Below, in pieces: positions 26,442-26,444 of a DNA stretch of 26,444 bases; positions within the stretch are counted from its first letter, which is position 1; the number at the start of each line of letters is the position of its first letter. The notes below the pieces were generated by a model. The model searched no databases and was not told the origin of the DNA. It worked only from the letters and a program-made list of their open reading frames with translations. Source of the DNA: SKLM01 sp964450435 (GTDB lineage Bacteria > Chloroflexota > Anaerolineae > B4-G1); the NCBI GenBank assembly GCA_964450435.1, contig CAYVCX010000041.1, positions 1-26,444 of the forward strand. Reading direction: 5' to 3'. The position numbers and the translations under genes are program-made.

Positions 26442-26444
26442 CAA

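Overview
This is a GC-rich bacterial chromosomal window with about 13 protein genes on both strands. I recognise no phage, transposase, CRISPR array, tRNA or rRNA. The gene content suggests a Chloroflexota bacterium of the Anaerolineae type. Pointers are paired LysM/M23 proteins, membrane glycosyltransferase-like proteins with a beta-rich C-terminal module, a Pro/Thr-rich penicillin-binding protein tail, and an ATP-cone/uridine-kinase fusion. This assignment is an inference from gene style, not from a marker gene.

Layout. 1-1141 has no convincing gene. It holds a two-copy degenerate repeat, a near-consensus promoter with no obvious gene behind it, and a cluster of GATATTG half-sites that includes a long hairpin. 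1142-2691 (minus) is msrP-msrQ, a methionine sulfoxide reductase and its haem membrane partner. Divergent to it, 2974-5512 (plus) carries an ATP-cone nucleoside kinase whose 3' end overlaps a two-domain RsmC-like methyltransferase. 5783-8180 (plus) holds two tandem LysM-M23 peptidase paralogues. 8221-11879 (minus) is recA, recX and rny in transcription order, with an intrinsic terminator between recA and recX and a perfect palindrome at the predicted recA start of transcription. A hairpin-rich gap (12006-12425) precedes a class A penicillin-binding protein (12426-15497, minus). Next is a secreted CHAP plus double-PA14 protein (15679-18138, minus), a 584-base gap, and a MaoC-like hydratase (18723-19184, minus). 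A GT-C type membrane protein (19396-21375, plus) converges on a second one (21390-23309, minus) with a similar C-terminal module. The window ends with complete uvrA (23471-26398, minus).

Two themes recur. One is the cell envelope: PBP, two M23 proteins, the CHAP protein and two GT-C proteins. The other is genome maintenance and RNA turnover: recA, recX, uvrA, rny. Most genes look like ordinary housekeeping. The less ordinary parts are the kinase/methyltransferase pair, the control layout around recA, the CHAP-PA14 protein, the shared GT-C tail module and the unexplained structured intergenic DNA. I do not see a clear-cut new defence or mobile system.
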